Part shown: positions 1 to 12,114 of the stretch, in pieces | Numbering within the stretch: the first letter of the stretch is position 1 | How the letters are laid out: every line of letters begins with the position of its first letter | From: Exophiala sp. HKRS030 | Lineage: Eukaryota > Ascomycota > Eurotiomycetes > Chaetothyriales > Herpotrichiellaceae | Direction of reading: 5' to 3' | Length of the DNA stretch: 64,000 nucleotides | NCBI GenBank assembly: GCA_023897205.1 | Contig: JAHWDD010000003.1 | Location: 7,443,665-7,507,664, forward strand | Program-made: the position numbers and the translations under genes | The notes under the pieces: model-generated | Databases searched by the model: none | The model's input: only the letters and a program-made list of their open reading frames with translations | What the model was told of the DNA's origin: nothing

Positions 1-120
1 ATCTGGCGCCGGACGAATGAGAGCTATCGTGACTTCGGGCAGTCGACCCAACGCTCGGAAGCTGTATCAACCGCACAAGGCTGGAGTGCTGCTGGTCACG
101 GGACGTATCGATGGGGTTTG

Positions 121-326
121 TGTTAAGGATATGAGATTATGCTCAGGCTCGAGATGTTCTTCATTAATTCGTTATTATTCAATCCTCACAATCATGGCTC
201 CGTCCTGCACATATATATAAACTCTCTCAGAGGGAGATTCCGCAGGTTGCAAATGTATTTGCAATGATGACCAAGAAATGACTAATCCTTCTCTTTACTC
301 CAAGTATCTGGACCGGATTTTCAACA
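121..326 (-). repeat. LTR-like repeat family B, copy 1
   Basis: This segment matches, in reverse complement, the repeats near 11.0-11.36 kb and 21.99-22.10 kb. It begins TGTTAAGGATATGAG and ends TTTTCAACA, so it has TG...CA ends with short inverted tips as in fungal LTRs, and it carries a TATA-like stretch (tatatataa). The flanking five bases (gtttg, acaga) do not match, so no target duplication supports a clean solo LTR. No internal retroelement domain is seen next to it. A degraded solo LTR is the best reading; a MITE is the alternative. Confidence 0.5.
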
Positions 327-1129
327 ACAGAAGCGTGGATTTGGCGGTGGGAGCAAACACTCTGTGGCATCAACGTCGCAAGCATAACAGAACAAGGTAG
401 AGGAGAGGGAGAGAGAGAGAGAGGGACAGACGGTGGGGAATTGCAGGGGGGATGCATTTGACCCGGAAAATGCCAAGTCTGGGGGACCAGGTCAAGTGGT
501 AAAGTGCTCGTAATCAGGAATACCACTTGCAAAACGGTTTAGCGACTCGACCTTCAGATGTGAGAGATTGTCAGTTTACAACGCAATTGACTCATCCATT
601 ACGGTAGCTTACAGTACATCATTACTGAAGGCCATCTGGCATACCAAAATTCTTTGGAGTTTGGAAGATATTTTCCTCTTGTAAACAACGGATACAATTA
701 GCAGAAATCCAAAACTGCCAACCAAAAACTTTACGCTTGCAATGAACAAGGTACTGTGCAGGGCAGGACCGCGGCCCTGGAACGAAATACCGTCCAAATC
801 CAAGGTAAAAATCCAAGGTGGGACCTCCGACTTGTGCTTTTTTTCATTTCCTGGTATCTTGGATAACCTGCTATATTGCACCTTTACCATGCAAACTGGT
901 GCTTCCAAACTTGGCATTTTCCGGGTCAAACGCATCCCCCAGCGATTCTTCACCGTCTCGCTCTCTTCAGCCTTGGTTTTTCAATCATGTGGGCAAGCTT
1001 GAGGTGACGGGTTGTTCCTAAATCCACCCTCCTTGTCCTGTATCGCACTTTCACCGCAATGATCCACCGTACTTTTTGTGTTCGATTGTGGTACGGAGTA
1101 CTGTGATATTGTGATACAGTGGTCTACTC
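327..1129. other. Gap without recognisable gene
   Basis: I see no supported gene here. There is a GA-rich simple stretch near 395-425. Short open frames exist on both strands but match no family I recognise. The right part may be the decayed 3' end of the neighbouring kinase-like pseudogene. Confidence 0.5.
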
Positions 1130-3395
1130 GGAGGTCGATGAAATGTTCGTACTGCACTGGCGAACAACCAGATTCCAAGACGCCGGTGATTTGACTCGGG
1201 CACTCGTTTCCTTGCTGCCCACTTCAGATCCGTCTTCCTGTGTTGTGATGCTCTATCGAACAAAGGATCACCGTCACCGTCTCCTGAACCCATCATCCAG
1301 TAGGGACAACCAGCTGGAGACCCTGGGGCCGTTGCGAGAGCCGGTTCCCTCGCGACATCGCGGTGTAAGACGCCCAACCCGTGAATAGCACGAAGCCCGT
1401 CAATGGCGGTGGTGGCATCTGGAAGAGTACGAAGGTGGTTCAACGGACATCCCCCCAACGTCAACACCATCATGTGCACAATCGGCACCCAGCCCATGTA
1501 ATATAGGGGATGTTTCAAATCAAAACTCCCGAGATACACGGGGGTGTACACTCCCTGAACCGATTTCAGGGCATTGCAGATGCCTGCCTCTCGTTGGAGA
1601 TCCGGAATGAACTCCTGTCGTGTACCCTTGGCCACCACCGTGTAACCCCAGTCGGGAAGTCGAATGCGGTAGAGGCATCCTCGCGCTCCGCGAAACCACA
1701 ATTCTTCACAGTATTCGAGACGATCGTAGAGAACATCCCGCACCAGTTGTCGAAACTTCTTCAGGTCGATGGGATGTTGCGGGCCTGGGCCATGTTGGTG
1801 CACAGTGGGACACGAGGAGTCCAAGAGACCTCTCTCCACCATGCCCTTCAAGCAGGAGGCCGAACAGTACGGCCCCAGTTCTTGCTGTTGGCCCGATTGA
1901 TGGGAGGCGGTTGACCGGCCACCCGGGTTCGTCGCACGCCCACGTGTCCCTCCATGGGCACCACCTCGAGGACCATCTCGAGGACCATCTCGCGGAGCCC
2001 GGCTAGGGGTCCCATTGCCGGTCATTCCGTCGTCATCGCCCCCATCTCCATCACTCTCGGTTGACTCTTCTGGTGTGGGAGCATCAGCATTCGTCCATGG
2101 TTTCCGACTCCGCAGCCGACGACAAATCGGCGACTCGACCAGAAACCGCGCCGCTTCACCTTGAGGGGGCCGATATTCCGACCCGAACACCTCTTCCTCC
2201 GGCACTCTCTCTTCCAAGTCCTCCACCGTCACCTGCCACGTCTTCAGCAGCTTCTCTGCACCCCGCCGCCACCGTGGGTTCCGACGAGGACTCTGGGTCG
2301 CGACCAAAGTAAATGCCAGCCACTTGGCCGACGGCCGTCAAATGCAGTCGATTTCCTTGATCCAATGTTCCCGTCCATCCTGTCTTCGGTCCCACATCAC
2401 CGTGAGGAACGGACAGGGCATATTACACGCGGGAACAATCGTCTTCGGGAATGCGCAAAAAGAATGAACGCCTCGCCGGTAATGACACACCCAAACTCCA
2501 GTCCCGACGCGATTATGTATGCAAACACCTGCGCGATCACCGCGGCCACCAGTCGCTGACATCGTCGCGTCAAATCTTCCTCCAGATGTTCTTGTACAAT
2601 GTCATCCAGATCCATTTCTTTTAAGCCCGTGTAGATGTGACCCAATGTCAACTTGTGGGCCGCCTTACACTCGATGATCAACACCGGTATCCGATGAGTC
2701 GTCTCGCCCGCCTCATTGGAGACGCTGTACACACAAAACTGGTCGGCGCGAGGCAGCGATGTTCGGGAATGGCTGGGCGACGATGACCGCGTCGCCGATG
2801 AGCCTTGCTCCGATCGTCCTTGCAGACGCGGAGACCGCCGTCGTGGTCGTGACCGGGAGACCGTCAGATTTTGCAGCTCTTGTACCACCTCATCCGGGCT
2901 CAGCATGTTGCCATGGTTCTCGAATTTCACCGTTCCCTGCAGATGGAGACTCTGGCGTAGAACCGTCGATCGCAAATTGTACAAAGTATCGGACATCCAA
3001 CTCTGAGCTCAATTTCCGTCGGTGCAGCTGTTCCCCGTCCTCTTCCAATGTATGCAAGGATGTAAAATGTATTTCTGACACGAAATCAGATTCCATCACC
3101 GCATCCCACACGGGAGTCTGGTGTGCTCCAAAGTCGTCCCAAGGAATGATGCGATCGGGGCGGAGTTTTCGGTCGGCATTTGCTGGCATTCCTTGGGTTG
3201 ACTGCGACTCGTCTTGGACGGTGAGTCCCTGGTAAAGGTGTACATGGCATGTATTAAGGAATTCGGCCAAGTTCGTTTTGCCTGTTCTCTGCTCGTAATA
3301 CACCGCTGCTATTCTTCTCGTCGGCGTTGTTCTTCTTCTCGCGGGCGCTTCACTTCTTCAAGCTCACGGCGCAATTGATCAAGTTCGGACGACAT
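1130..3395 (-). pseudogene. Broken accessory protein-kinase-like gene
   Basis: Read on the minus strand from an ATG at 3395. The start encodes a charged coiled-coil segment (ELDQLRRELEEVK...REEEQRRREE), interrupted by TAG. The following blocks contain LAEFLNTCHVHL, KLRPDRIIPWDDF, a conserved VLIIECKAAHKLTLG block, a low-complexity R/S/G linker, and a C-terminal kinase-like part with GYTVVAKGT, PVYLGSFDLKHP and the catalytic-loop-like motif LHRDVA. These blocks lie in different frames, with shifts near 3300, 2990, 2350 and just after HRD, so the gene is dead. They resemble a family of lineage-specific kinase-like proteins that I recall from Aspergillaceae accessory regions; this is recognition, not a search. 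Its cellular role is unknown. The family is often multicopy near transposons, as here. Confidence 0.7.
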
Positions 3396-4004
3396 CTCGC
3401 ACCTCCTGTATCACCATACGCCCCATAGAAAGCTTTGTCCTGGAACACGGAAGTAATCGTATGAGAGGGGTAGGGCTGTGCGTCTTCCTGATCACGCGCA
3501 AGAAAGCATGCGCAGGCAACAATTGTTTGGAGATTTCCTATCACGGAGTTTGCCTTGTCACTAAACCATAACAGGATAGCACCACGGCAACAACCCTGAG
3601 CCACTTCTGTATCCCAAACTCCACAAAGACCGCCTAGAAAACCCAAACCCAAATTGGCCAATCGAAACCGCGCTATGTGATTTGACTCTTCTTAAACCCT
3701 TCAGGGGTGGGAACTAGAGAGATCACGATTAGTGATTTCTTGGTCATCATTGTCAATGACATTATAACTGAAAATGAGCAATCATCTCATGCCTGAGCTT
3801 GAGCTCATATCCGTTACTAACAGGCTTCTGGTAAGTGTACTGTACCTCTCTCGAGGACAAGGAGGACTTCTGGAAGCGAGATATTGGGCGTAACCAGCTG
3901 CCTAATAGTTGAGAATGATAACGGTAGCTTCCTAAGCAGCCACACGTGGTCTAGGATCCAACTATGACGGCGGCTTGGTTCAGTCTTCAGAGGCGAGAAG
4001 CTGC
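3396..4004. other. Gap without recognisable gene
   Basis: No supported coding or repeat structure was recognised between the kinase-like pseudogene and the next LTR-like repeat. Confidence 0.5.
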
Positions 4005-4406
4005 TACCGTGCAACACGCAGGAACAGGCAATGTCTGGGGCCCAAATAGGATGTGTTGACGAGTCTGACCTCGAGGACTAGGAGGTCGACGTCTATCTAT
4101 TATATAGGCAAAAGGAGCGAAAGTTCTCCGTCCGATTGAAGCCTTTCTCGCCGTCGCACAGAATTCCGCAAGCAATGTCTCACTGCGGCCCGTACTTGGC
4201 TGAGACATGAACGCAATAGTCGTCAACAAGCGCTTCGACGGACTAGTCATTAGTATAGGTCAATGAGCGACTCAACACCATATAAGGAAGGAGTGACTTG
4301 AGTAAGTAAAGGAATGGAGCGCTCCTATAGGTCAATGCCTAGGAGCAAGGAGGGCTGCGGGGGAGGAATTGTAAAGACCTCCTTGACGCAACTCGGCCGT
4401 CCAACA
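4005..4406 (+). repeat. LTR-like repeat family A, copy 1 (about 400 bp)
   Basis: The segment runs from about tgcaacacgcaggaacagg to ctcggccgtccaaca. It aligns along its length with the inverted copy at 31551-31920, and in part with 30836-30975 and 11366-11440. Shared blocks are a TATA region (ctattatataggc), the run actggctgagacatgaac, and the end CTCGGCCGT(C/T)CAACA. The better-preserved copy starts TGTTAAAC and ends TTCAACA, the TG...CA architecture of an LTR. No target duplication is visible here. A decayed solo LTR is most likely. Confidence 0.6.
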
Positions 4407-4873
4407 CGAAGAGATGGCTTGCATGACGAGGCTTTATGGGGAAGGTGCCGATTGTGCGTCCTACTTTGGTACCCACAGAGCTGGGCAATCCTATCACTAG
4501 GACACCAATGGCTCGCGAAAGACTAGCCAGCGCCAGCTCAATAGGCTTTCCCTCCGGAAGCCTACTAGCCGAAAAGTGACGCCGTCCCGGCCGCTAGGCT
4601 TGGCAATTGGCCTTCTATCCCGGAACGTTCATTGTGCCAATCAGGAATGCGGAGACTAGGCCCATGTTCTCTAAGGGGGTCGCGCAATCCCTGTGCGCCG
4701 GGTTTAATCATAATTTGCAAGTCCTCCTTCTCTTGCTCGATCTGTCCTGGAAGATAACTCTCATTCCTCACGGTATACGCTTTCGTTTTCTGGACTCCTC
4801 TTTGCATTCCCCATCTCGGAGAACCACTCCCCAAGGTTCGTTCCTCAGGTTCTTTTGTTTCCTTGTCCCGATC
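4407..4873. promoter_or_regulatory. Upstream region of the first regulator gene
   Basis: No gene was recognised. The last 250 bases contain pyrimidine-rich stretches (ctcctttgcattcc, ttcttttgtttcc) typical of fungal promoters just upstream of the ATG at 4874. Confidence 0.4.
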
Positions 4874-7654
4874 ATGCCGCTAGAGCGTCGTCGGAGACCC
4901 CGCGCTGGAAAGGCATGCACTCGGTGCCGCGATCGAAAGGTGCGATGCGACGCTCTTTTGCGACTGCCAGGAAGCTGCACAAACTGCCTCCTAGATCAGG
5001 TAGAATGTTCTTTACCTGCACGGTATGCGTTTGTCGCGTCCCCCCACCCCCTCCTCAGCTATCGCGATGAGTTTCCCTAACAGGCTCCAGTCGAAAGCAG
5101 CCTTTTCCTGAACAAGACCCTGATAATCTTGGAACGACTACAGAATCTCGGTCTGAATGTAGGCGTCGCGATCGACCATCCACCGCTTCATGGGCCGCCG
5201 CTGCGACCCACACAACCAGAGGTCTGTTCGACGGCAACGCTGACTTCATGGTACACGGTTCGACTTTCAGGGATTCGTCGCCAATTGGATCATGGAGCCT
5301 TCCATCAGAGGTCGTTCCTGCTTTCGACACCAACATGGATCATGGGTCACATGATCGCTTTCAGTCACCACGCTTCCGTTCAGACAGCCTGATGTTCAAG
5401 AGCAATTTGGCGGAGACCTCTTTGCCGAGCAACAGCAAGAATAATAGTACCACCACCACGAACAACAACGAAATTTCCCGGTGCGATACAACTGACGATT
5501 TCTTTGTGGATATCATGAACTTTACAAGCTTTCTACCTGGACCAGAACTGCTATCTTCTGGTCCACAATCATCGGACAGTATGACAGACGATGCTCTTCC
5601 TAACGCCCACTTTTCTGATCTCGACATCGGCGATCATCTTTTGGGAGAGCTGACAAGCGGCTCAATGAGTAACAGAGGTACCCTCGACCCTGTAACCAGA
5701 CTAGTCTCTATCCCCCCTACCCCACCTCCGAACCCAGACTCAATGGCTGTCCTCTCGGCCGATACAACGACCAAGCATACCGTTATCCCACCTTTTTCTT
5801 GGGTGAGGAAATGGACCGTGGAGCAACCCGACCATCGCGCCTGGAAGACCGCCGCTGAGGTAGAAGCTACTTCGACTCCTTGCAAAGCTGTAGTAGACGA
5901 GCTTGTTCGGTTGTATTTCCAATTTTTCCACCCTTCTCTTCCCATACTCAGTGAGCTCAATTTCTTTCGCACGGTCAACTCTACAAATAACAATGGTGAA
6001 AAACCACGTCCGACCACCAGCCTCGCAATGTTGAATGCCATAATGTGGGCGGCTAGTGGAGTGCGACCCATCCCTTCCCAATTTTGCGGTTCGAGCTCAG
6101 CACTGACCGATTGGATGACAGTTTGTCACGACTGAAGATGCAATCAGGGCCGGTTTCTCGTCTATACGCGCAATGCGTAAGGCCTTTTTCAATCGGACGA
6201 AGGTTAGTCCTGCCAAGCCTGGTGTTCTTCTCCTTGTTTTGTCTCGCCTGTTAACGCTCTTTGGATACATGCAGATTCTCTATGAACTAGGATGCGAGTC
6301 TGACAGTTTAGCACGTATCCAAATCTGCCTACTGTTGACATTCCAGCGCACATATCCAGATGCCATGTTTGAGAACGAGTTCTGGGCGTCGCAGGCGCTG
6401 CACCTTCTACAGAGAGCCAACGTGGACTCTATCCTCAAGGACACGACTCTCAACTGTACTGTTGTAAGCCTTTGGAAACGAGCTAAATGTTGCGCGGCGT
6501 CACGGATTATAGCTTTATCAATGGCTACGCTGAGGACAAGTAACATGAAGCCATTTTCCTTCGACCCCTTCTCCATTGGGATGGTGGACTTTTCGGAGGA
6601 CATTGACTTTCCCTGGTACCTTCAGGTCGACACGAAACATCGTCTAATCGAGCTTTTCCTGGCGCGATTATCTTTACTCCAATACACGATGCCACTTATC
6701 AATTTTCTCCTAAGATTGAACTCCGCTACCGATGAGGAAAAGTCAGATTCGGCTGGGATATCCATTCTTGCCGAAACCGAACTGGCTGAAATGCGATTCG
6801 CTGAGTGGAAAACCAAGAACTCTTCCATTATAGACTCTTACAGCAAGGAAAAAGGTCTAGAGGTTGACTATCAAGCACTGGCATTGCAACACGGGTGGTT
6901 GAATTTGACATACCAGTAGGCTTTTACAGCCCCACGACCTACTCTAGAACTGTTCAACACAAGACTGACCCGTGGACCATGGATTCTAGGTATTATGTCT
7001 CCACATTACACCAAGCTACCTTAGGCAATACCAGAACGTCGTTTGCTTCAAAATGGGCAGATAAGATGAGGGAGTCATCTCGACAAGCACTCTGGGAGTC
7101 TTGTTCCTCCACGATTGCTACCCTGAAGCACCTATTGGACATCAACGTCGTTCGGTATCTGCCTCCACTTGCGTGAGTACATCTTGCCTCTTTCCCCTTC
7201 GACTCCTACACACTGAAAGAGGTTCGTACTCTTTTTCAAATCCAACGGTAGCTAATGGACTTCATCCTGCAGCGTCATATGCTCATGGTTACCACTGGTA
7301 CTCAACTACATCTACCTGAAAGGGACAAGGCGATGCCATCTTGAGATAGCATACAATTTATCTATTGCTGCTCAGACTCTCCAAACCCTGGGCGAGCGAT
7401 ATGACATTACCGATTTCTATATGGAACTGGGTGATGCTACTGTGGCAATGATACACGAACTGACTCTAGGTGGAGGTGAGCTTTTTAACTCGCTCAAGTG
7501 CACTAGCAGAAGAAGCTTCGCCATCGATGTCCCTGGACTCGCTGACAGGACCGATCCAGGACTTGGTATTCATGCTGCCGTGGCACGTTTTATCAACATG
7601 TCACTGGCTAAGGGCAGGGTGATCCGTCCTCCAGAGATGTCTACCATGCCCTGA
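4874..7654 (+). CDS. Zn(II)2Cys6 transcription factor with fungal MHR domain
   Basis: Predicted join 4874..5022, 5091..6060, 6122..6202, 6275..6915, 6990..7172, 7273..7654, which stays in frame for 801 residues. Residues 15-45 hold the binuclear zinc cluster, CTRCRDRKVRC followed by CTNCLLDQVEC (spacing C2C6C9C2C6C). An Asn/Ser/Thr-rich linker follows. The middle region (ILYELGCESDSLARIQICLLL, WASQALHLL) matches the fungal-specific regulatory middle homology region. Introns were placed from GT-AG sites that restore conserved blocks, for example MWAASG joined to FVTTEDAIRAGFSSIRAM across 6061-6121, where cactgac is a good branch site. It lies beside the cyclase gene on the same strand and probably regulates the adjoining enzyme genes. 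Target genes and inducer cannot be read from sequence. Confidence 0.88.
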
Positions 7655-8235
7655 AGGATGCATTCTAAAAGGTTGGAAATTTCCTCCTTTCTCGACTGGA
7701 TAAGATGTCAGTTGCATCAAAAACTTCATAGCACTCCAGATGTTGCAAAGATGATGTCGAGGGCGGATGGGCAAACTGGGAAATGGAGATCCCGTTGGTC
7801 TGTAGATTTTGATTACTATATGATACATATTGTAGTGGTTGTAAGAACCGTCTTTGCGAAGTGGCATCCATCTCAGTAGCAAGAATTCGTTCGTATTGAT
7901 ATAAACGAATACGAGATAGGCCCCTTCTAGTAATCAGGCGGACTAATCGGATCGCGATCTCGGTGTCGACTTTACAGCCCCGAGCCGAGGAAAACCTCGT
8001 CCCACATGAGCCACCTTCGAGGCCGAATCACCGAATCTACACTATCTCCCACGGAAGTGAGAAACTGTCTCCGACGGAGCACCTAGGGGACCCGACTTTC
8101 AGAACCCTTGGAGCCACGCCCGGCGCGAGTGTACGCAGACCAGAAGACAGTAAGTTTCCCAGGCGAGTCAGACAGTCTGAAGTTTCAAAAACAGCTTACT
8201 AGAAATCTCATTGAATCATCGTCTCAAGCTACAAC
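7655..8235. promoter_or_regulatory. Intergenic region with a CGTATT/AATACG inverted repeat
   Basis: Between the regulator and the cyclase gene. It holds a small inverted repeat, tcgtatt at 7891-7897 and aatacga at 7908-7914. The same CGAATA word recurs many times at 10914-10990 beyond the cyclase gene. The last 250 bases are presumed cyclase promoter. No other gene was recognised. Confidence 0.4.
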
Positions 8236-9575
8236 ATGGCCTCCCTCAAATTACCCCAATTCGACGACCTACCTGCCCTGGGAGACTTCCCCAGAGGAAG
8301 CGCCTGGGGTTTATTCGACAAAGACGGCCTGAAAGACAGACTCGGGACTCTCAATCTCCTGACGCCAGAAATAGTGCGCAGCGCAGCTAATGAGATCCAG
8401 GTTGGACAAAGTGTGTCACTGAAGTAAGGACCTTGACGATCGTGACCCTATTTCAGTAGATTCTTGTTTCGTCCGGGGCATGCGTGTAGTCATTCCTTGA
8501 CAGCAACTGACCTTCGGTGATCTTTTGCCACAGCTGGCCATTGGATGGACTTTACAAGCCGCATGCGCGTCGGGCTCCCATAGTCCATAAGCACATTGAC
8601 CTCAAATTTCTGGGAATACGGGCCTTCGACGATGAGGTATGTCCTAGAGAAATCCGGAGTCATAGATCATACTGACTGCTGCGACCTTAGATTCATTTCA
8701 ACACACAGAGCAGTAGTCAATGGGATAGTCTTTGTAGGCGATGAAAGACAATCCAGCAATTCGAGCTGCCACTGACAAGGCTTTCTTCCTCCACCCAGGC
8801 CACTTCGCACACCAATCCACAGGGCTCTTCTACAACGGAGCGGATCCTGCAGCCGAGAGTTTCCAAGATAAGAGCTGGCCTACACTAGAAGGTAGCCTAC
8901 CGATCATCCGTCGCCCAACATTTCCAGTGTTCACTGCTAAACTTGTGTGTTGCAGCCTGGCACGAACGGGGAGGCCTCGTCGGCCGAGGCGTCCTGCTAG
9001 ATTACAAAGCCTACGCAGAACAACATGGGATCACGTACTCCCCCTTTGAGAACCATGCGATAACAGTTCAGGACCTCGAAGCAGTCGCACGGAGTCAAGG
9101 AACAGGTTTTCATCAGGGAGACATTCTCATCGTCCGCACTGGTTTCGGCGAGAAGATAGCAACTCTGGACGAGGAGCAACAGATCCAAGTGCTCCACCGG
9201 CACCACGTATGTGGTGTTGCTGGGAACGAAGATTCCGCGCGGTGGGTATGGGACCATCATTTTGCCGCTGTAGCAGCGGACAATCTTGCCTTTGAAGTCC
9301 AGCCTGCCTTGAAAGGTGGCCACTCGAGTGAGCTCAAGCCCTACCACATGTTCAGAATGCGACGGAGTTTCTTTAAATGTACTAACGTTGCAATCTCAGT
9401 CTTGCACCAATATTTCCTGTCCCTCTTTGGTTTACCCATAGGGGAGCTCTTTGATCTCAAAGCGCTATCTGAAAAGTGCGCAGAGCTACATCGATGGACA
9501 TTCTTTCTAACTTCGACCCCATTGAACATCAAAGGCCTCATTGGATCACCTCCAAATGCACTGGCGATTTTCTGA
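8236..9575 (+). CDS. Cyclase-family metal-dependent hydrolase (kynurenine-formamidase-like fold)
   Basis: Predicted join 8236..8423, 8534..8636, 8691..8733, 8799..8891, 8956..9327, 9400..9575, giving 324 residues with every phase consistent. Recognisable blocks are FPRGSAWGLFD near the start, LNWPLDGLYKPHAR, FDDEIHFNTQSSSQWDSL (the N-terminal metal-site region of the family), AWHERGGLVGRGVLLDYKAY, ENHAITVQDLEAVA, QGDILIVRTG, AADNLAFEVQP and GLPIGELFDL, ending RWTFFLTSTPLNIKGLIGSPPN. Fungal members of this family are mostly uncharacterised hydrolases acting on cyclic amides, esters or lactones. The gene looks intact and has a decayed paralogue at 22105-22570. In this setting it could open a lactone or hydrolyse a pathway ester; that is inference. 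Confidence 0.85.
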
Positions 9576-10997
9576 GCGATTGTATACGGCAGTCTGTGAC
9601 TCAATATTGAACATCACCGAACTCCTCCTTGGAGGTAGATACAACAACTGTCCTTGCTAGACATTCTTCTGATAAAATATACTACACAACATGAGTGCGT
9701 GAAGACTAAAGGGCTCAGTCACGGAATTTCATCATCCCGCACCTTCAATTCAACCGTGGATCTTTGGTTGAATACTGCAAACTCGTCCAAATCCACCACT
9801 ATTACAATTCTTCAAATAGGGGCTATGTACAAAGGCACACATTACTCATAATACCTTAAGCCGCAAAGCCAAGATGTAATATGAAAGGAGTGCCACAAAC
9901 ATGACATCCACTGTGTCTCAGCCCGGCTCTAGCCTCACGCGGCGCCTTGTGAGCTCTAAACCCATTCTGCTTCACTGAGCATGACAGTTCCCATCCTGGA
10001 AACTTCCAAAGTTTCTCGTGGATACCTACAGTCCCATAAGAGTCCTTACAAACTTGGGTAGAAGTGTAGCAGCATCCTAGACCAGTCTTCGTTTCTCCCT
10101 GATTCGCAGATCTGAAAAGAAAAGCAAGTTTCCGGAGAAAAAGCCACCTGTATTATGCAACAGGTCTAATAGTTCCACTAAAGGCGTTCACATAAAGCCT
10201 CGATACTATTACCGTTACTTTGGAAGCGTAAAGACAATATTCAGTTACAACAGCGTAGCTTCCCCGGACTCAGGAGCGATTTATGGTTGTTCCGTCTACA
10301 CTAACGAAGCAATACTAAGGTCGTGACTCGCTTATAGATAAGTACTCAAGGTCAAAGTACAGATCGACCGGGTCCTACAACATAAATTCTGGAACCAGAC
10401 GTGTAGTCTCTTTCAGGATAGAGCCTCGCTCATTGCACTTCCATCAAAACCATCGCGAAATTGGCGACCGCTTCGTGCATCAATAATATGAGAAGAGTTC
10501 AGATCCACTTCTGGTCTTAGCTTCGGGACCATTAGCAGACCTTTTATCTCCCATGTTGGCCTCTTCCTCCGTACCAGAAATCCGTTGTACAGTTACCATG
10601 TGCTGCCATTGGGCCAACGTGTCAACTCATTGAACAGCAAGCTGCACAATGCGCGGTCGATATACTGTAGATACATGGCTTCAACATTGTCAGTCATACT
10701 CCGTACGCCTGTAATTTCCCAGCAAAACCCCCTGTGTCGCCCGTCAACCAACTGATCAGACTACGAAAAGCGTTATCTCGATACGAAGTACTTCCTTGGC
10801 GGCCTTAAGTCAATGCCTCAACTAGGTCTCAAAAAGCGGCGCATTAGTCGGTGAGGATCACACAAAATAATCGCCCTGAACCCTGTTCCAATTAGGGCTC
10901 CGAAATGAATAAACGAATATGAATATGGCCCATACTCATATTCGCCTATGCGAATACGAATAAAGCGAATACTTATTCACGCGAATATGGGCAATAT
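9576..10997. other. Long gap; nothing recognised except a CGAATA-rich palindromic stretch
   Basis: About 1.4 kb with no coding frame or family I recognise. Near its right end, 10914-10922 (CGAATATGA) and 10936-10944 (TCATATTCG) form an inverted repeat, followed by several CGAATA words up to 10990. Such word arrays resemble transposon subterminal repeats, but no transposase is nearby. Confidence 0.4.
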
Positions 10998-11361
10998 TGT
11001 TGAAGATTTGGTCCAGATACCTTCCGATGGGGGAGATGACAAGGAGAAGGATTCGTCATTTCTTGGTCATCATTGCAATTTGTCAGTGGGGATCAGTCTG
11101 GATCAGTGGGAAATTTCTGGGGCCCCGAATTCGTCCGAGCCGTTCTCCAGACCTGCAGTGGATAGACCCATGCGCCTTTCAATTTCACAGTACGTGGCTA
11201 GCTCCATTTGGCTTAATTTGCAAATACATTTGCAACCTGCGGAATCTCCCTCTGAGAGAGTTTATATATATGTGCAGGACGGAGCCATGATTGTGAGGAT
11301 TGAATAATAACGAATTAATGAAGAACATCTCGAGCCTGAGCATAATCCCATATCCTTAACA
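10998..11361 (+). repeat. LTR-like repeat family B, copy 2, with internal insertion
   Basis: It starts TGTTGAAGATTTGG and ends ATATCCTTAACA. It matches the reverse complement of 121-326. Relative to that copy it has about 145 extra bases between the shared words tcatcattgcaa and atacatttgcaacc. The promoter-like block gagagtttatatatatg and the end block are well kept. Flanks (aatat, ctttc) are not a duplication. An open frame spanning it is not a credible gene. Confidence 0.5.
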
Positions 11362-11365
11362 CTTT

Positions 11366-11440
11366 CTCGTCGTCGCACAGAATGCCGCAAGGAATGTCTC
11401 ACTGCGGCCCGTACTTGGCTGAGACATGAACGCAATAGTC
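11366..11440 (+). repeat. Fragment of LTR-like repeat family A
   Basis: About 75 bases nearly identical to the interior of the 4.0-kb repeat (cgtcgcacagaatgccgcaa through gctgagacatgaacg). It abuts the end of repeat B copy 2, so two different repeat families are joined end to end. Confidence 0.65.
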
Positions 11441-12114
11441 ACCTGCTTGCAAAAACAGTGGGACGTTGGTGCCCTCCGTATAGAGAATTGGATCCCTGAG
11501 GTTAGGAGGTGTCTCCGAGTCTCAATACTACTAGACGTCTATCCACGCACAGATATGAATACCCATGGACGGGAGAGCTGGCAAACGTAGTAAAGCTGGG
11601 TCAGTATCATAGGTCAGTATCATAGGCCAGTATTATACTTGATTTGCAGGTACTCGCCACTGAGAAGATAATCATGACGCTGGAGTTGAGAAAAGCCTTG
11701 TTCTTCAGCAAGCCTCCCTGAACGCTGCCGTATCCTTCGGCAGCACTCATCACCACATCGCTCATGTTAGCAGGGTCAGGACAACCTCGGCGACATGGAT
11801 CCGCCATGGGGCTGCGGCATTTGTTCCACGAGCTCTAAAAGAGGCACGCCGGAGTACGTGCGTCCCAGGCGTTTAATCAGCCACCTTCTTCTTTCATCGG
11901 CTACTGATGGATCCTCGGAACGTCTTCCTTGCATACTGCAAAATGTCACTAACCGGGAACGATTAATCTCCAAAACCCCAGGTTCCCGATAGGAGCCGCT
12001 GGTGACTGCGAATGGCAACTTCAGCTGCTCTATGCCAACAAATTAACATGGCATGCTTCTGTTATTGTGGATATCGTTACATCGACCAAAGGATCCGTCG
12101 AACTCCATCCCCAA
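11441..12114. other. Gap without recognisable gene
   Basis: No gene recognised. The phrase aggtcagtatcatagg is duplicated in tandem near 11598-11630. The right end may contain the 5' flank of the SDR pseudogene. Confidence 0.4.

Noticed and set aside
742..1021. Overlapping 67-86 codon plus-strand frames
   Set aside because: Short, overlapping in different frames, and without family resemblance.
10948..11307. 119-codon plus-strand open frame
   Set aside because: It lies almost wholly within repeat B copy 2 and has no protein-like features.
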